Assembly (NCBI RefSeq): GCF_023283895.1
Contig: NZ_JAKILB010000008.1
Coordinates: 124,001-188,000 of the forward strand
Length of the DNA stretch: 64,000 nucleotides
Direction: 5' to 3'
DNA from: Shewanella pneumatophori
GTDB taxonomy: Bacteria; Pseudomonadota; Gammaproteobacteria; Enterobacterales; Shewanellaceae
The position numbers and the translations under genes were made by a program. Positions 29,219 to 37,884 of this stretch are shown here, piece by piece. The first letter of the stretch is position 1. Each line of letters opens with the position of its first letter. The notes below the pieces were generated by a model. It saw nothing but the letters and a program-made list of their open reading frames with translations. It did no database searches and was not told where the DNA came from.

Positions 29219-30580
29219 TTAACGGATCTGCAGGATAGATTGCTGCAAGGTATTATTCACTTCAAGAGTACGAGAGTTAGCCTGGAAATTACGCTGCGCA
29301 GAAATCAAATCCACCAGCTCAGTGGTCAAGTCCACGTTCGATTGCTCTAGTGCTGATGAACGAATACTACCAAAAGTGCCGCTATTCGCCTCGCCCGCTA
29401 ATGCTGGGCCAGAATCTAAACTGGCTTTCCAAGAGGTATTACCCGCTTGTGTTAGTCCTTGCTCGTTAGCAAAACCAACCAAAGCTACACGGGCTAAAGG
29501 CACAGTTGAGCCATTACTGTAACTTGCGTTAATAAGACCGTCTGCACCCACTTCAACGTTGGTTAGACGACCAACTGTGGTACCGTCTTGAGTTAGCTCT
29601 GTCACTTCAAATGGTGAAGCGAACTGCGTTGGATTATTAAAGTTTAGGGTTAATTTTTGGCTGCCATCTGCGCCAGGGCCTAATACATTAGCGCCACCAA
29701 CACCTAAGGCTTCGGTTGTAATAACCGCAGGGTCGCTGCCTTCATAACCACCAGTAGCATTAAATGACACAGCTGCGCCTTTCCAGCCCGCGGCGTTTTC
29801 AGCTTTAGCGGTTGAGTCAGCAATACCATCACCTGTGGTATCTGTTGCGTATTCACCAGATGCCGGATCAACATCAACAGGTTTACCGTCAACTGCATAA
29901 AACGCTACCCAGTTACTCTCATTGTTATGAGCCGCATTAGGTGGGCGAACAAAGTATGAGGTTAAAATATGTGGCTCACCGAGTGAGTCATAAATCGTTA
30001 CAGAGGTAGAGTTGTTAAAGGTTTCTGGGTCATCCGGGTCAAACGCTGCAGGATCGAGTGTGCCCTCACCGGCATTCAGGTTCATCTGAATCCCAACATT
30101 GTCAGTTTTAACTGGGCTACCTGCAGTGTCAGGAATTTGCACTGGCTTAGTGGTGGTTAAACTCACTGAAGTCGAATTCCCCTCTTTATCAACAGGGAAT
30201 GTTTGTAGGTAATTACCGGCTGAATCTACAATGTAGTTATTAGAGTCAAACTTAAATGCACCGGCACGAGTATAGGAGTGATCTTGTGAACCAATTTCTG
30301 ATGAAGTTACAAAGAACCCACCGCCATTAATCGCCATATCAAGCGAGTTATTGGTAAATGCCATACTGCCCTGATGGAACTGCTGGGCAACTTGACTTGT
30401 GGTAACGCCGCCACCTACTGCCGTTTTACTATTTGAAAAAATAGAGTTGGCATATACATCAGCAAATTCAGCACGAGACTCTTTAAAACCTGTGGTATTA
30501 ACGTTCGCGATATTGTTTGCTGTTGTATTTAGATCTTTTTGCGCTGATGAAATCCCGCTCAATGCAATATTAAATGACAT
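29219..30580 (-). CDS. flgE: Flagellar hook protein FlgE
   Basis: FlgE forms the hook. The 453-residue product has the N-terminal ALSGISSAQKDLNTTANNIANVNTTGFKESRAEFADVYA motif, the SMAFTNNSLDMAINGGGFF segment, and the C-terminal ALEQSNVDLTTELVDLISAQRNFQANSRTLEVNN helix. The central domain is acidic. It ends the flgBCDE transcript and is followed by a strong hairpin. Length is typical for marine gammaproteobacteria. Confidence 0.96.
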   Translation of the reverse strand: MSFNIALSGISSAQKDLNTTANNIANVNTTGFKESRAEFADVYANSIFSNSKTAVGGGVTTSQVAQQFHQGSMAFTNNSLDMAINGGGFFVTSSEIGSQDHSYTRAGAFKFDSNNYIVDSAGNYLQTFPVDKEGNSTSVSLTTTKPVQIPDTAGSPVKTDNVGIQMNLNAGEGTLDPAAFDPDDPETFNNSTSVTIYDSLGEPHILTSYFVRPPNAAHNNESNWVAFYAVDGKPVDVDPASGEYATDTTGDGIADSTAKAENAAGWKGAAVSFNATGGYEGSDPAVITTEALGVGGANVLGPGADGSQKLTLNFNNPTQFASPFEVTELTQDGTTVGRLTNVEVGADGLINASYSNGSTVPLARVALVGFANEQGLTQAGNTSWKASLDSGPALAGEANSGTFGSIRSSALEQSNVDLTTELVDLISAQRNFQANSRTLEVNNTLQQSILQIR

Positions 30581-30684
30581 GATTCACCCCAGTCCTTATG
30601 TAATTCTATTTTGAAGCGTTGCAAGCTCACTGTGCAGCGCTGCGTAATTAATTTGCCGCTAACGATGTTGCTAACTTTTCGCTA

Positions 30685-31512
30685 TTAGGTTTCTGATACA
30701 GCGAGTACATCACTGATCTTAATGCCGCCAACACCACGTAGATTCAAAATCGCACCGGTTGCAGCAGTACCTAGCGAAACGCTAGTAACGTGGGCGTAAG
30801 TCGACACAGGCAATTCTTCACTCGTACCATCAACTTTACCGCTGGCTTTAAAGGTGTAATTACCCTCAGCAACTGGCTCGCCGTTCTTATCTAAACCGTC
30901 CCAGCTAACATCAATGTTGCCACCCGCGCTGCCATCAACGGTGTAAGTGTCAACAAGCTGACCTTTTTCATCTTCAATACGCACCGTGATTGAGTCGACT
31001 GGTTCAGGCGTACTAATGATGCCCTTCATACTGGTATCTTCTGCAGAGATATGCGCAGTATCTGATGGAATAAGCACCTTTTGACCAACAAGACCCGATG
31101 CTTGCAACGCCTGACTAGAGCTGGTTAACGCATTAAGGTTAACAATCTCTTCGTTCAACTTAGTAATACCATCTACCGTTGAAAACGATGCCATCTGCTG
31201 GATCATCTGATCGTTTTCAACCGGTTTAAATGGATCCTGCATCGATAACTGCTGACTCAAAAGCGCAAAGAAGTCTTCTTGAGTCAACTCTTGATTGTTG
31301 GGCTCCGGTACTGCGCTTTCTTCAGGTAAGCGCAATCCGTCAAGAAATGGGTTACCTGTCATTGTTTGTTCAGTATTGGTCGCTGCAGCCACATTACTTT
31401 GCGTTGTTTGGGCTGTTTGCGGCGAAATAGGATTACTCTGAGGAGAGATCCCACCAACTTGGGTTGCCCCAGGCGCTGCCGATGTTCCGCCAAGCGGATT
31501 AATAAGGCTCAA
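30685..31512 (-). CDS. flgD: Flagellar hook cap/scaffold protein FlgD
   Basis: FlgD caps the growing hook. The 275-residue product has a Gln/Thr/Ser-rich N-terminus (about 1-70), then the conserved LTQEDFFALLSQQLSMQDPFKPVENDQMIQQMASFSTVDGI segment, and a C-terminal FlgD Ig-like/Tudor region (about 140-275) including DVSWDGLDKNGEPVAEGNYTF. It is longer than the roughly 230-residue enterobacterial form because of the N-terminal part. Confidence 0.95.
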   Translation of the reverse strand: MSLINPLGGTSAAPGATQVGGISPQSNPISPQTAQTTQSNVAAATNTEQTMTGNPFLDGLRLPEESAVPEPNNQELTQEDFFALLSQQLSMQDPFKPVENDQMIQQMASFSTVDGITKLNEEIVNLNALTSSSQALQASGLVGQKVLIPSDTAHISAEDTSMKGIISTPEPVDSITVRIEDEKGQLVDTYTVDGSAGGNIDVSWDGLDKNGEPVAEGNYTFKASGKVDGTSEELPVSTYAHVTSVSLGTAATGAILNLRGVGGIKISDVLAVSET

Positions 31513-31537
31513 AATTTACCTCCAGCTTTCACTGAGT

Positions 31538-31954
31538 TTATTTGCCTATTCTAAGGGTCTGCTGAAGCATTGATTTCGCCGCTTCAGTGACTTGTACGTT
31601 CATTTGATAAGAGCGAGAAGCCGAGATCATATTCGCCATCTCCTCCATGACATTGACATTTGGCTTGTAAATAAAGCCATCTGTGTCGGCCATTGGATGG
31701 TCTGGCGCAAATTCTTTATTAAGTGGCAAGTCGCTTTCAACAATGCCCTTTACTGCAACAGATGCAGACGCACTTTGATGTTGCTGTGCTTTGCTCATCT
31801 CAGCTTCAAAAATCGGATGACGGGCACGGTATGTCTCTCCAACACTACTTGAGACTGAATCAGCGTTAGCAATATTACTGGCTGTGGTATTCAGACGCAC
31901 AGACTGAGCTGACATACCTGAACCCGCTACATTAAAAATATTAAATAAGCTCAT
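31538..31954 (-). CDS. flgC: Flagellar proximal rod protein FlgC
   Basis: FlgC is a proximal rod subunit. The 138-residue product has the N-terminal VAGSGMSAQSVRLNTTASNIANADSV motif and the C-terminal NVMEEMANMISASRSYQMNVQVTEAAKSMLQQTLRIGK helix. It follows flgB by two bases, consistent with tight coupling. Normal length. Confidence 0.97.
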   Translation of the reverse strand: MSLFNIFNVAGSGMSAQSVRLNTTASNIANADSVSSSVGETYRARHPIFEAEMSKAQQHQSASASVAVKGIVESDLPLNKEFAPDHPMADTDGFIYKPNVNVMEEMANMISASRSYQMNVQVTEAAKSMLQQTLRIGK

Positions 31955-31956
31955 AA

Positions 31957-32355
31957 TTAATCGCCTCTAATCGCTTTTTTCATACCGGAGAACTTCCCGT
32001 CTAAAAACCCTAATGACATTTGGTACTCAAGTGCGTTTTGCATAAACGCTGATTGCTCTTGCTGAATATCCACAGTATTACCGTCACCTGTATCGGGTTG
32101 ATTCGGTACGCGGTAACTCACATGCTGTTGGCTTAGCGCTGCTAAATCAAAATGTTTACTATCACTTTTAGCCATAGTTAAACCCGACTGTTTTGACTGC
32201 GCTGCGGTCATAGCTTTAGCAAAATCAACATCACGAGCTTTATAGTTTGGCGTATCGGCGTTAGCTATATTTGAAGATAAGACTTCAGCACGTTGAGAAC
32301 GGATCCCCAAAGTGTGTTGATGAACGCCTAATGCTTTATCAAAACTAATCGCCAT
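31957..32355 (-). CDS. flgB: Flagellar proximal rod protein FlgB
   Basis: FlgB is a proximal rod subunit. The 132-residue product has the FlgB motif RAEVLSSNIANADTPNYKARDVDFAKAM near the start and ends with SAFMQNALEYQMSLGFLDGKFSGMKKAIRGD. It is the first gene of flgBCDE and has a sigma-54 promoter 35 bases before its ATG. Confidence 0.97.
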   Translation of the reverse strand: MAISFDKALGVHQHTLGIRSQRAEVLSSNIANADTPNYKARDVDFAKAMTAAQSKQSGLTMAKSDSKHFDLAALSQQHVSYRVPNQPDTGDGNTVDIQQEQSAFMQNALEYQMSLGFLDGKFSGMKKAIRGD

Positions 32356-32389
32356 AAAATTGCCTCCTAAGCTCTATGGCTAAGTCAAA

Positions 32390-32404
32390 GCAATACTTGT
32401 GCCA
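32390..32404 (-). promoter_or_regulatory. Sigma-54 promoter for flgB operon
   Basis: The minus strand reads TGGCAC-AAGTA-TTGC, an exact consensus match, 35 bases before flgB and downstream of the cheR terminator. GGAGG precedes the flgB ATG as ribosome-binding site. Confidence 0.9.
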
Positions 32405-32496
32405 AAAAACTAACTGGATAAAGGATTTATACTTTTTAGAGGGGAATTGCGAAAAGTTAAGCACGGAACAGATAAAAAAAATGACAAACAAGATAC

Positions 32497-32523
32497 AAAA
32501 AACGCGTCATAATAGACGCGTTT
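32497..32523 (-). terminator. Rho-independent terminator after cheR
   Basis: Arms AAACGCGTC and GACGCGTTT pair around ATAATA; the minus strand continues with TTTTTTG. It separates cheVR from flgB. Confidence 0.88.
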
Positions 32524-32543
32524 ATTTTAGTTAAAGCCGCTCA

Positions 32544-33377
32544 TTAGCTACGTTTTTGGTAATAGATGCCTGGATTACAGCGCACCATATCAAATTCATC
32601 AGACAAGCCAGCAATGGACTCAGAAGCGCCCAAGAACAATATGCCGTTAGGATTAAGTGCGGCAGCAAATTGCCGCAAAATCTTCCGCTTTGCCTCTGGA
32701 GAGAAATAGATCAATACATTACGGCAAAAGATAATGTCGAACTTGCCAAGTAAGGTGTAGCTCTCAAGTAAATTATGGGCTCTAAAATTAACTAATCGTT
32801 TTACATTAGCCTTAACCACCATATTCCCCGATGGTAACGCATCAAAAAACTGACGCTTACGCTCATCAGACAAACCACGACCAAGGGCTAAGTTGTCGTA
32901 TTCAGCATTTTTACAACGCTCTAGCATTGATGGTGATAAATCCGTTGCTAGAATACTTGCGCTACTTGGCAAGCTACCTGGTTTGCGCTGCTGATGCTCT
33001 AACACGCTCATTGCTAAAGAATAAGGTTCTTGACCAGATGAACACGCTGCCGACCATATTTTAACTGGGCGACCTAAGCGGTTAAAAGTTGGCAAAATTG
33101 AGTTACTTAATAACTCGAAAGGATAGCGGTCACGAAACCACAAGGTTTCGTTGGTGGTCATGGCATCAATCACCTCTGTACGCAATTGGCGTTCAGTAGG
33201 TTTCATTGAGTGTTTAACCACATCAGATAAAGACGGTAAGTTATACTTACCCATTAATGGTGCTAAGCGGCTACGCACTAAATACTGCTTATTTTCTCCC
33301 AGCACAATACCGCTATGCTGCTCCAAGAATAATCGAAACTGATTGTACTCATTCTCAGCGAGAGATTTATTTGACAC
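32544..33377 (-). CDS. cheR: Chemotaxis protein methyltransferase CheR
   Basis: CheR methylates glutamates of chemoreceptors using S-adenosylmethionine. The 277-residue product has the helical CheR N-domain (about 1-75) with TTNETLWFRDRYPFELL at its junction, and a Rossmann methyltransferase domain with IWSAACSSGQEPYSLAMSV (SAM binding) and FDIIFCRNVLIYFSPEAKRKIL. It follows cheV by 145 bases, next to flgB, a placement shared with Vibrio. Length is standard. Confidence 0.97.
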   Translation of the reverse strand: MSNKSLAENEYNQFRLFLEQHSGIVLGENKQYLVRSRLAPLMGKYNLPSLSDVVKHSMKPTERQLRTEVIDAMTTNETLWFRDRYPFELLSNSILPTFNRLGRPVKIWSAACSSGQEPYSLAMSVLEHQQRKPGSLPSSASILATDLSPSMLERCKNAEYDNLALGRGLSDERKRQFFDALPSGNMVVKANVKRLVNFRAHNLLESYTLLGKFDIIFCRNVLIYFSPEAKRKILRQFAAALNPNGILFLGASESIAGLSDEFDMVRCNPGIYYQKRS

Positions 33378-33522
33378 GCTTATATCCTAATTAAATAAAA
33401 TAAACCGCATTGGCACAGTCGCCGATGTATCTGCGATAGCCAAAAACGAACGCAGCGTTATACCTTAGCGAGGAAAGAAACACAAGTCAGCCACTGTGCC
33501 CTCTCCCCTTATGTAATCGAAA

Positions 33523-34443
33523 TTACAGACTTAAGTGCTTGTTTACGGCGGCTGCTAATTCATCTGGGTTAAATTTAGCGATAAAATCATTAGCGCCAAC
33601 CTTTTGCACCATGGCTTGGTTAAAGACCCCACTTAATGAAGTATGCAGTACCACTTTTATATTCTTAAGCTTAGGATCATCACGAATTTCAGCGGTTAAG
33701 GTATAACCGTCCATTTCAGGCATTTCAATATCTGAAATGATCAATGGGATCTCTGTTGAAACATCATCTAGTTCAGCAGAAATTGCTCTTAGCTTATCTA
33801 GCGCTTCTTTACCGTCTTTAGCTGTATCGATTTGTAGATCGAGTGAGGTTAATGCGCGAATAATTTGCTTACGAGCAACCGATGAATCATCGATAACCAT
33901 AATATGATAATGCTTATCTCGATCAATCGTTAACGCTTCATCAAGCTCTTTACTGGTATTAGTGTTTACAGGAGAGATCTCATCAAGGATTTTCTCAACA
34001 TCTAAAATCTCAACCAATTCGTTATCAATTTCTGTCACCGCAGTTAGGTAAGAAAATTTACCCGCTCCCTGAGGTGGTGGCATAATCGCTTCCCAATTCA
34101 TATTAATGATGCGCTCAACAGAGCTCACCAAGAAACCTTGAATACTGCGGTTATACTCAGAAATAATAATAAAACTGTTTTCGAGGTTCTCAATTGGGCG
34201 GCCACCTGTTGCCGCACTTAAATCAATTACCGAAATAGTCATGCCGCGGACATGCGCTACGCCACGAACTTTAGAATTGAGCTTCGGCAAGTTAGTTAAG
34301 GGCGGGCACTGCAGCACTTCTTTTACTTTAAACACGTTAATGCCGAATCGTTGGCGTCCATTAAGCTTAAATAACAATAACTCTAAGCGATTTTGCCCAA
34401 CCAATTGAGTTCGTTTGTTTACTGATTCAAGAATATTCGACAT
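33523..34443 (-). CDS. cheV: Chemotaxis coupling protein CheV
   Basis: CheV couples receptors to CheA and adds a phosphorylation-controlled layer of adaptation. The 306-residue product has a CheW-like domain (about 18-160) with INVFKVKEVLQCPPLTNLPKL and RGVAHVRGMTISVIDLSAA, and a receiver domain (about 178-305) starting at IMVIDDSSVARKQI, with the phospho-acceptor Asp in LIISDIEMPEMDG. It is divergent from flgA. No clear sigma-28 or sigma-54 site was found before it. Confidence 0.96.
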   Translation of the reverse strand: MSNILESVNKRTQLVGQNRLELLLFKLNGRQRFGINVFKVKEVLQCPPLTNLPKLNSKVRGVAHVRGMTISVIDLSAATGGRPIENLENSFIIISEYNRSIQGFLVSSVERIINMNWEAIMPPPQGAGKFSYLTAVTEIDNELVEILDVEKILDEISPVNTNTSKELDEALTIDRDKHYHIMVIDDSSVARKQIIRALTSLDLQIDTAKDGKEALDKLRAISAELDDVSTEIPLIISDIEMPEMDGYTLTAEIRDDPKLKNIKVVLHTSLSGVFNQAMVQKVGANDFIAKFNPDELAAAVNKHLSL

Positions 34444-34557
34444 ACAATTTTTTGCCTTGTTACCTATTTATATAGGTTTATATCTGTTTCATTTGATAAT
34501 GTTACGCAAATACACCGTTACTCTGTTATTCAGGTCAATATTTGCTACTGCAGTATT

Positions 34558-34572
34558 CGGCACACAACTTGC
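34558..34572 (+). promoter_or_regulatory. Sigma-54 promoter for flgA
   Basis: The plus strand reads CGGCAC-ACAAC-TTGC, one base from consensus at the least critical position. It lies 64 bases before the flgA ATG. The sequence after it, TTAATG, matches that after the flgT promoter, suggesting related promoters. Confidence 0.8.
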
Positions 34573-34635
34573 TTAATGATGGTGAATTGAGCGAGCACGA
34601 CAATCTAATGACGCTCACAATACATAAGGATAACA

Positions 34636-35409
34636 ATGACTGCTGCCCAAAAAACTACACCATACAGAAGCATTCTAGCTAATCAAGCAATTGCATTCAT
34701 TAGGAATTTGTACTTTGGGCTAGTTTTAATCGCGATTTTGTTATCTGCTCGTACATATGCAGTCGAGCCAGCAAGTATCCCTTCTATATCGACCTTATCT
34801 CGATTAGCTATAGCTGCTGTTGAAGAAAAAATTCAAGCGCCTGAAAAAGCAAAAATTCAGATCACTCCACAAAGCCTCGATACCCGAGTCAATCTGCCAA
34901 ACTGCTACCCACCAATCACAGCTGAAATTGCCAGCAATCGTGAAATCAAGCGCACTAACACCGTCAAAATCAGCTGTAATAGCCCAGACTTAAGTTACCC
35001 TTGGCAAATATTCCTATCAGTTAGAGCTGATATCCTTTACCCCGTAGTTGTGGCTAAATCGACAATGGGACCAGGTGATTTACTCTCTGAGAGCGATCTA
35101 GCAATAGAGTACATAGATCAAACTAGCTTACGCGGCCACCAATTTGAAGATTTGTCTGAAGTGGTAGGTGCTAGACTTAAAAGGCGAGTGGTACCAGGGC
35201 AGCCAATATTTGAAAACCAACTATGTATTATCTGTAAAGGTGATAGCGTTTCTATTTATGCCCGCTCAGATAACTTTGTCATTAAAACCGTCGGTGAAGC
35301 CCTTCATGATGGCAACGTCGGCGATAAAATTAGAATTAAGAACAGCCACTCTCATAAAAGCCTTGATGCACAAGTCACAGCCGTTGGCCAAGTTGAAGTA
35401 AGAATGTAA
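34636..35409 (+). CDS. flgA: Flagellar P-ring assembly chaperone FlgA
   Basis: FlgA is a periplasmic chaperone for FlgI. The 257-residue product has a long N-terminal region with a signal-anchor-like hydrophobic stretch at about residues 25-40 (cleavage possible after TYA), and a C-terminal SAF domain (about 130-255) containing DILYPVVVAKSTMGPGDLLSESDL and VVPGQPIFENQLCIICKGDSV. AAGGA lies before the ATG. It is divergent from cheV and followed by flgM with its own promoter. Confidence 0.94.
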   Translation: MTAAQKTTPYRSILANQAIAFIRNLYFGLVLIAILLSARTYAVEPASIPSISTLSRLAIAAVEEKIQAPEKAKIQITPQSLDTRVNLPNCYPPITAEIASNREIKRTNTVKISCNSPDLSYPWQIFLSVRADILYPVVVAKSTMGPGDLLSESDLAIEYIDQTSLRGHQFEDLSEVVGARLKRRVVPGQPIFENQLCIICKGDSVSIYARSDNFVIKTVGEALHDGNVGDKIRIKNSHSHKSLDAQVTAVGQVEVRM

Positions 35410-35417
35410 AATAAGCC

Positions 35418-35444
35418 TAAAGTAATTAATCATGCTGCCGATAG
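35418..35444 (+). promoter_or_regulatory. Sigma-28 promoter for flgMN
   Basis: The plus strand reads TAAA-N15-GCCGATAG, seven of eight -10 bases matching with exact spacing, 43 bases before flgM. The -10 lies in the loop of an inverted repeat, CATGCT-GCCGAT-AGCATG (35431-35448), which may also act as flgA terminator or a protein site. Confidence 0.82.
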
Positions 35445-35486
35445 CATGTGTAAGAAACTATTTTTTATAAAATGTTGGATCTCAAA

Positions 35487-35804
35487 ATGGCTATTGATAT
35501 TAAACAAGTAAACCCTCATGCCAATTCTCGAATTGGTACTGGGACAAGCGCAAAAGGAACGCCTGCACAAACGGCTCCAGCTAGCGCAGCACCGACGCCT
35601 CAAAAAAGCGATTCAGTGTCTATTACAGCTCAAGCTCAACAAATTCAAAACGTGCAAACGAAGATGGCCGATATGCCCGATGTTGATCAAAACAAAATAA
35701 ATGAAATTAAAGCTGCAATTGCTGAGGGACGTTACAAAATCGATCCTGATAAGCTTGCATCTAACATTGCTAACTTTGAAAATGAGCTTAAAGACTTAAG
35801 CTAA
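35487..35804 (+). CDS. flgM: Anti-sigma-28 factor FlgM
   Basis: FlgM binds FliA (sigma-28) until the hook is complete, then is exported. The 105-residue product has an Ala/Thr/Pro-rich, probably disordered, first half and a conserved C-terminal half with VDQNKINEIKAAIAEGRYKIDPDKLASNIANFE, the FlgM signature. The ATG at 35487 is chosen because GGA lies seven bases before it; an ATG 15 bases upstream has no ribosome-binding site. It precedes flgN by 36 bases. Confidence 0.94.
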   Translation: MAIDIKQVNPHANSRIGTGTSAKGTPAQTAPASAAPTPQKSDSVSITAQAQQIQNVQTKMADMPDVDQNKINEIKAAIAEGRYKIDPDKLASNIANFENELKDLS

Positions 35805-35840
35805 TTTTAGCGGCAAACATGACTAATTGAGCAAGGCAAT

Positions 35841-36266
35841 ATGACAAATCTATCTCAACTTCTTAGCTCACAACACCAAGTGTTGACTGAGCTAAACGCA
35901 GTGATAAGCCAAGAAAAGCAGGCATTGCATGAGCAAAAAGCCGATGCTTTACTCGCGCTTGCCAGCACCAAGGCAAACTTACTCAGTAGCCTAAAGCACA
36001 ATGATGAGATGATAGCAGCGCAACCCGACCTTGACTTACTAAAAACTGATGCAGAGCTAATTGCACAAGTGAGCAGTGCCAAAGCTTTATTAGCGCAATG
36101 CCAACAGCTTAATGCTGAAAACGAATCATTAATCGAATTAAGTTTAGCCAGCTTGAATCGGTTCTCACAAGCTTTGCAAGTCAGTAGAAATGCATCGAGC
36201 TTGACCTATGATGGCAAAGGCAAAACCTCAAGTATTTCAACTTTGGGTAATAACCTGCAAGCGTAA
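35841..36266 (+). CDS. flgN: Flagellar export chaperone FlgN
   Basis: FlgN binds FlgK and FlgL in the cytoplasm before export. The 141-residue product is helical and rich in Leu, Ala and Gln, has two long amphipathic helices (about 1-95), and ends in a Ser/Thr-rich tail that in the family takes part in client binding. The identity rests on size, predicted helices and the standard flgM-flgN order. A CTAG-rich repeat region follows the stop. Confidence 0.9.
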   Translation: MTNLSQLLSSQHQVLTELNAVISQEKQALHEQKADALLALASTKANLLSSLKHNDEMIAAQPDLDLLKTDAELIAQVSSAKALLAQCQQLNAENESLIELSLASLNRFSQALQVSRNASSLTYDGKGKTSSISTLGNNLQA

Positions 36267-36475
36267 AGCTGAGTTGAGAAGGACGCTTAGCTACTAGGAC
36301 GTGACTACGTCACTTTGAGGGCGTCGCGCAGCGACTTCTAGATCCTAGGTAAAAGCTAATACCATCAGATAAGAATGTTCGTCTTTGACTTTGTCTTTGC
36401 TTGTGCTTTTCCTAGCACCTAGAAGGACGAAGTCAACCCTAGGTCCTCGAAGTGAGCTTACGAACGCCCTGTCTC
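36267..36475. repeat. CTAG-rich intergenic repeat region between flgN and flgP
   Basis: The 209 bases between convergent flgN and flgP hold no plausible gene. They are unusually rich in short inverted repeats: GTGAC-TAC-GTCAC (36301-36313), GTCGC-GCA-GCGAC (36323-36335), and six copies of CTAG, several in CCTAGG or CCTAG contexts. A segment near AAGGACG occurs twice (from 36279 and from 36423). It resembles a degraded interspersed palindromic repeat rather than a simple terminator. The family is not identified. Confidence 0.55.
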
Positions 36476-36925
36476 TTAAAAATAAGTTACTTGCTTGATG
36501 CGCTGCGAACGGTGTTGCTGTTGATATAGCGCCCATACTTGTTCGAAATCTAACTCTAACTCAGTAATATAATGCTCACCTGCTGGGTAGCTTTTTACTA
36601 CTTTAGCACCACGAATAACCCCTGAAACTGACGCCTGAACCTCATCAGCGGTCAACACCCAATCGCTCACTTGACTGGTCGCACTCAACTGCTGCCCATA
36701 AACTTGCTCAGCAAGTTCACGATAAGCGGCAATTTTTGATGCCTGCATAGCCATTAACACTCTTTGAGATTGCTCTGTAGCAGGTTGAACATCAAGTGAT
36801 GCATAACCAATAGCTGTTAATTTTGGGAACGACTTTGGTGCTTCAGTCTCGTATTGCACATACCTGTCTTGGGTGGAACAGGCTGCCAGTAATAATGCTA
36901 TGCAAAAACATAATATTGCTTTCAT
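36476..36925 (-). CDS. flgP: Flagellar outer-membrane lipoprotein FlgP
   Basis: FlgP (LPP20 family) forms an outer-membrane-associated disk or ring in polar and sheathed flagella and is needed for full motility. The 149-residue product has a lipoprotein signal with lipobox LAAC (Cys16). The FPKLTAIGYASLDVQPATEQSQRVLMAMQASKIAAYRELAEQVYG segment is characteristic. It starts directly after the flgO stop, so the two are translationally linked. Confidence 0.93.
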   Translation of the reverse strand: MKAILCFCIALLLAACSTQDRYVQYETEAPKSFPKLTAIGYASLDVQPATEQSQRVLMAMQASKIAAYRELAEQVYGQQLSATSQVSDWVLTADEVQASVSGVIRGAKVVKSYPAGEHYITELELDFEQVWALYQQQHRSQRIKQVTYF

Positions 36926-37537
36926 TTATCTCTCTCCTATCACCCTAACCGCCTGCTCTGCAGCATGAGCATTCCGGTAAAGCAGCCCATGCGCTGAGAC
37001 TACTTTTTCAGAGGGCTGAATGTAGTCGTTCAAGTCATTTGCATTGACAAAGCCTTGTGCAGCCGATACCACTCTATTATTAGTTACATTCACAATACGG
37101 CTATTAAGCGCCATTCCGGCATTCGATAAACTCATCGTAGACACAACAACATGTTCAACCGCAATATCAGCCGGCAGTTGTTGCCAATCACGAGTTAAAA
37201 TAAAATCACCATCTGCAGTTATTTTTAGCGCGTCAGCAACATTAATATCGACTAAGTTAAACTGCTTTTGATGCATGGCGGCAATTAGGCCTTGCTGAAA
37301 CTGCAAACCAAATGAATTTGTGCTTTCTAAGTCGCTAATTAATACTGGCGTAGTGACAATCACAGGTTGGTCTGGGCGTAAACTATCGTTTTGCAAAGCT
37401 AAACTATTGACCATTTGCTGCGAAATTTGATTTATCGCAGCACTATTGAGCATGGTTAAGTTTTGCGTCTCACCCTGTGACGTTGCTTCGCAGCCTAGCG
37501 CAAACAATATCGGTAAACAAATAATGGATTTATACAT
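36926..37537 (-). CDS. flgO: Flagellar outer-membrane lipoprotein FlgO
   Basis: FlgO is a lipoprotein required with FlgP for stable outer flagellar rings. The 203-residue product has lipobox FALGC (Cys16), followed by NQISQQMVNSLALQNDSLRPDQPVIVTTPVLISDLESTNSFGLQFQQGLIAAM, a FlgO-domain hallmark. It lies immediately upstream of flgP. A perfect sigma-28 promoter about 160 bases upstream indicates late expression. Confidence 0.92.
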   Translation of the reverse strand: MYKSIICLPILFALGCEATSQGETQNLTMLNSAAINQISQQMVNSLALQNDSLRPDQPVIVTTPVLISDLESTNSFGLQFQQGLIAAMHQKQFNLVDINVADALKITADGDFILTRDWQQLPADIAVEHVVVSTMSLSNAGMALNSRIVNVTNNRVVSAAQGFVNANDLNDYIQPSEKVVSAHGLLYRNAHAAEQAVRVIGER

Positions 37538-37695
37538 TCTCTAAGCCTTATATAACGCCAGCGCCTATGACTGAGTGCTCACAAAAACAATGACTAACCT
37601 CAATTCAACTATTGAACTCATAGTAAGCAAATTGCAGCTTATTGCTAAGTCAACGCGATTAAGAGGCGTTGACTGTTCTTATGCTATATAAGCCC

Positions 37696-37722
37696 TTATC
37701 GGCAGCAGAGTAGAAAACTTTA
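37696..37722 (-). promoter_or_regulatory. Sigma-28 promoter for flgOP
   Basis: The minus strand reads TAAA-N15-GCCGATAA, a perfect FliA consensus. It is about 160 bases before flgO, in the 433-base region divergent to flgT; the rest of that region holds the flgT promoter and nothing else recognised. Confidence 0.87.
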
Positions 37723-37869
37723 TAATTTTCACAATCGCTGTTGTCCTAAGGTGTAGCATGGTTTCTGTATGCCCCTTAGCTTTGGCAATCGCATTCCTTG
37801 CCTAAAAGCTACAAACTGCACATTTTTCAGCCAATCCAACCGGCCAATTAGCCACAATCATTCTATTGC

Positions 37870-37884
37870 AGGCACACTATTTGC
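37870..37884 (+). promoter_or_regulatory. Sigma-54 promoter for flgT
   Basis: The plus strand reads AGGCAC-ACTAT-TTGC, one base from consensus with correct spacing, 87 bases before the flgT ATG and followed by TTAATG as in the flgA promoter. Confidence 0.8.

Noticed and set aside
30600..30660. GCAAGCTCACTGTGCA upstream of flgE as a sigma-54 site
   Set aside because: The gap between the GCAA and GTGCA elements is seven bases instead of five, and CCA is missing; flgE is well explained by the flgB promoter.
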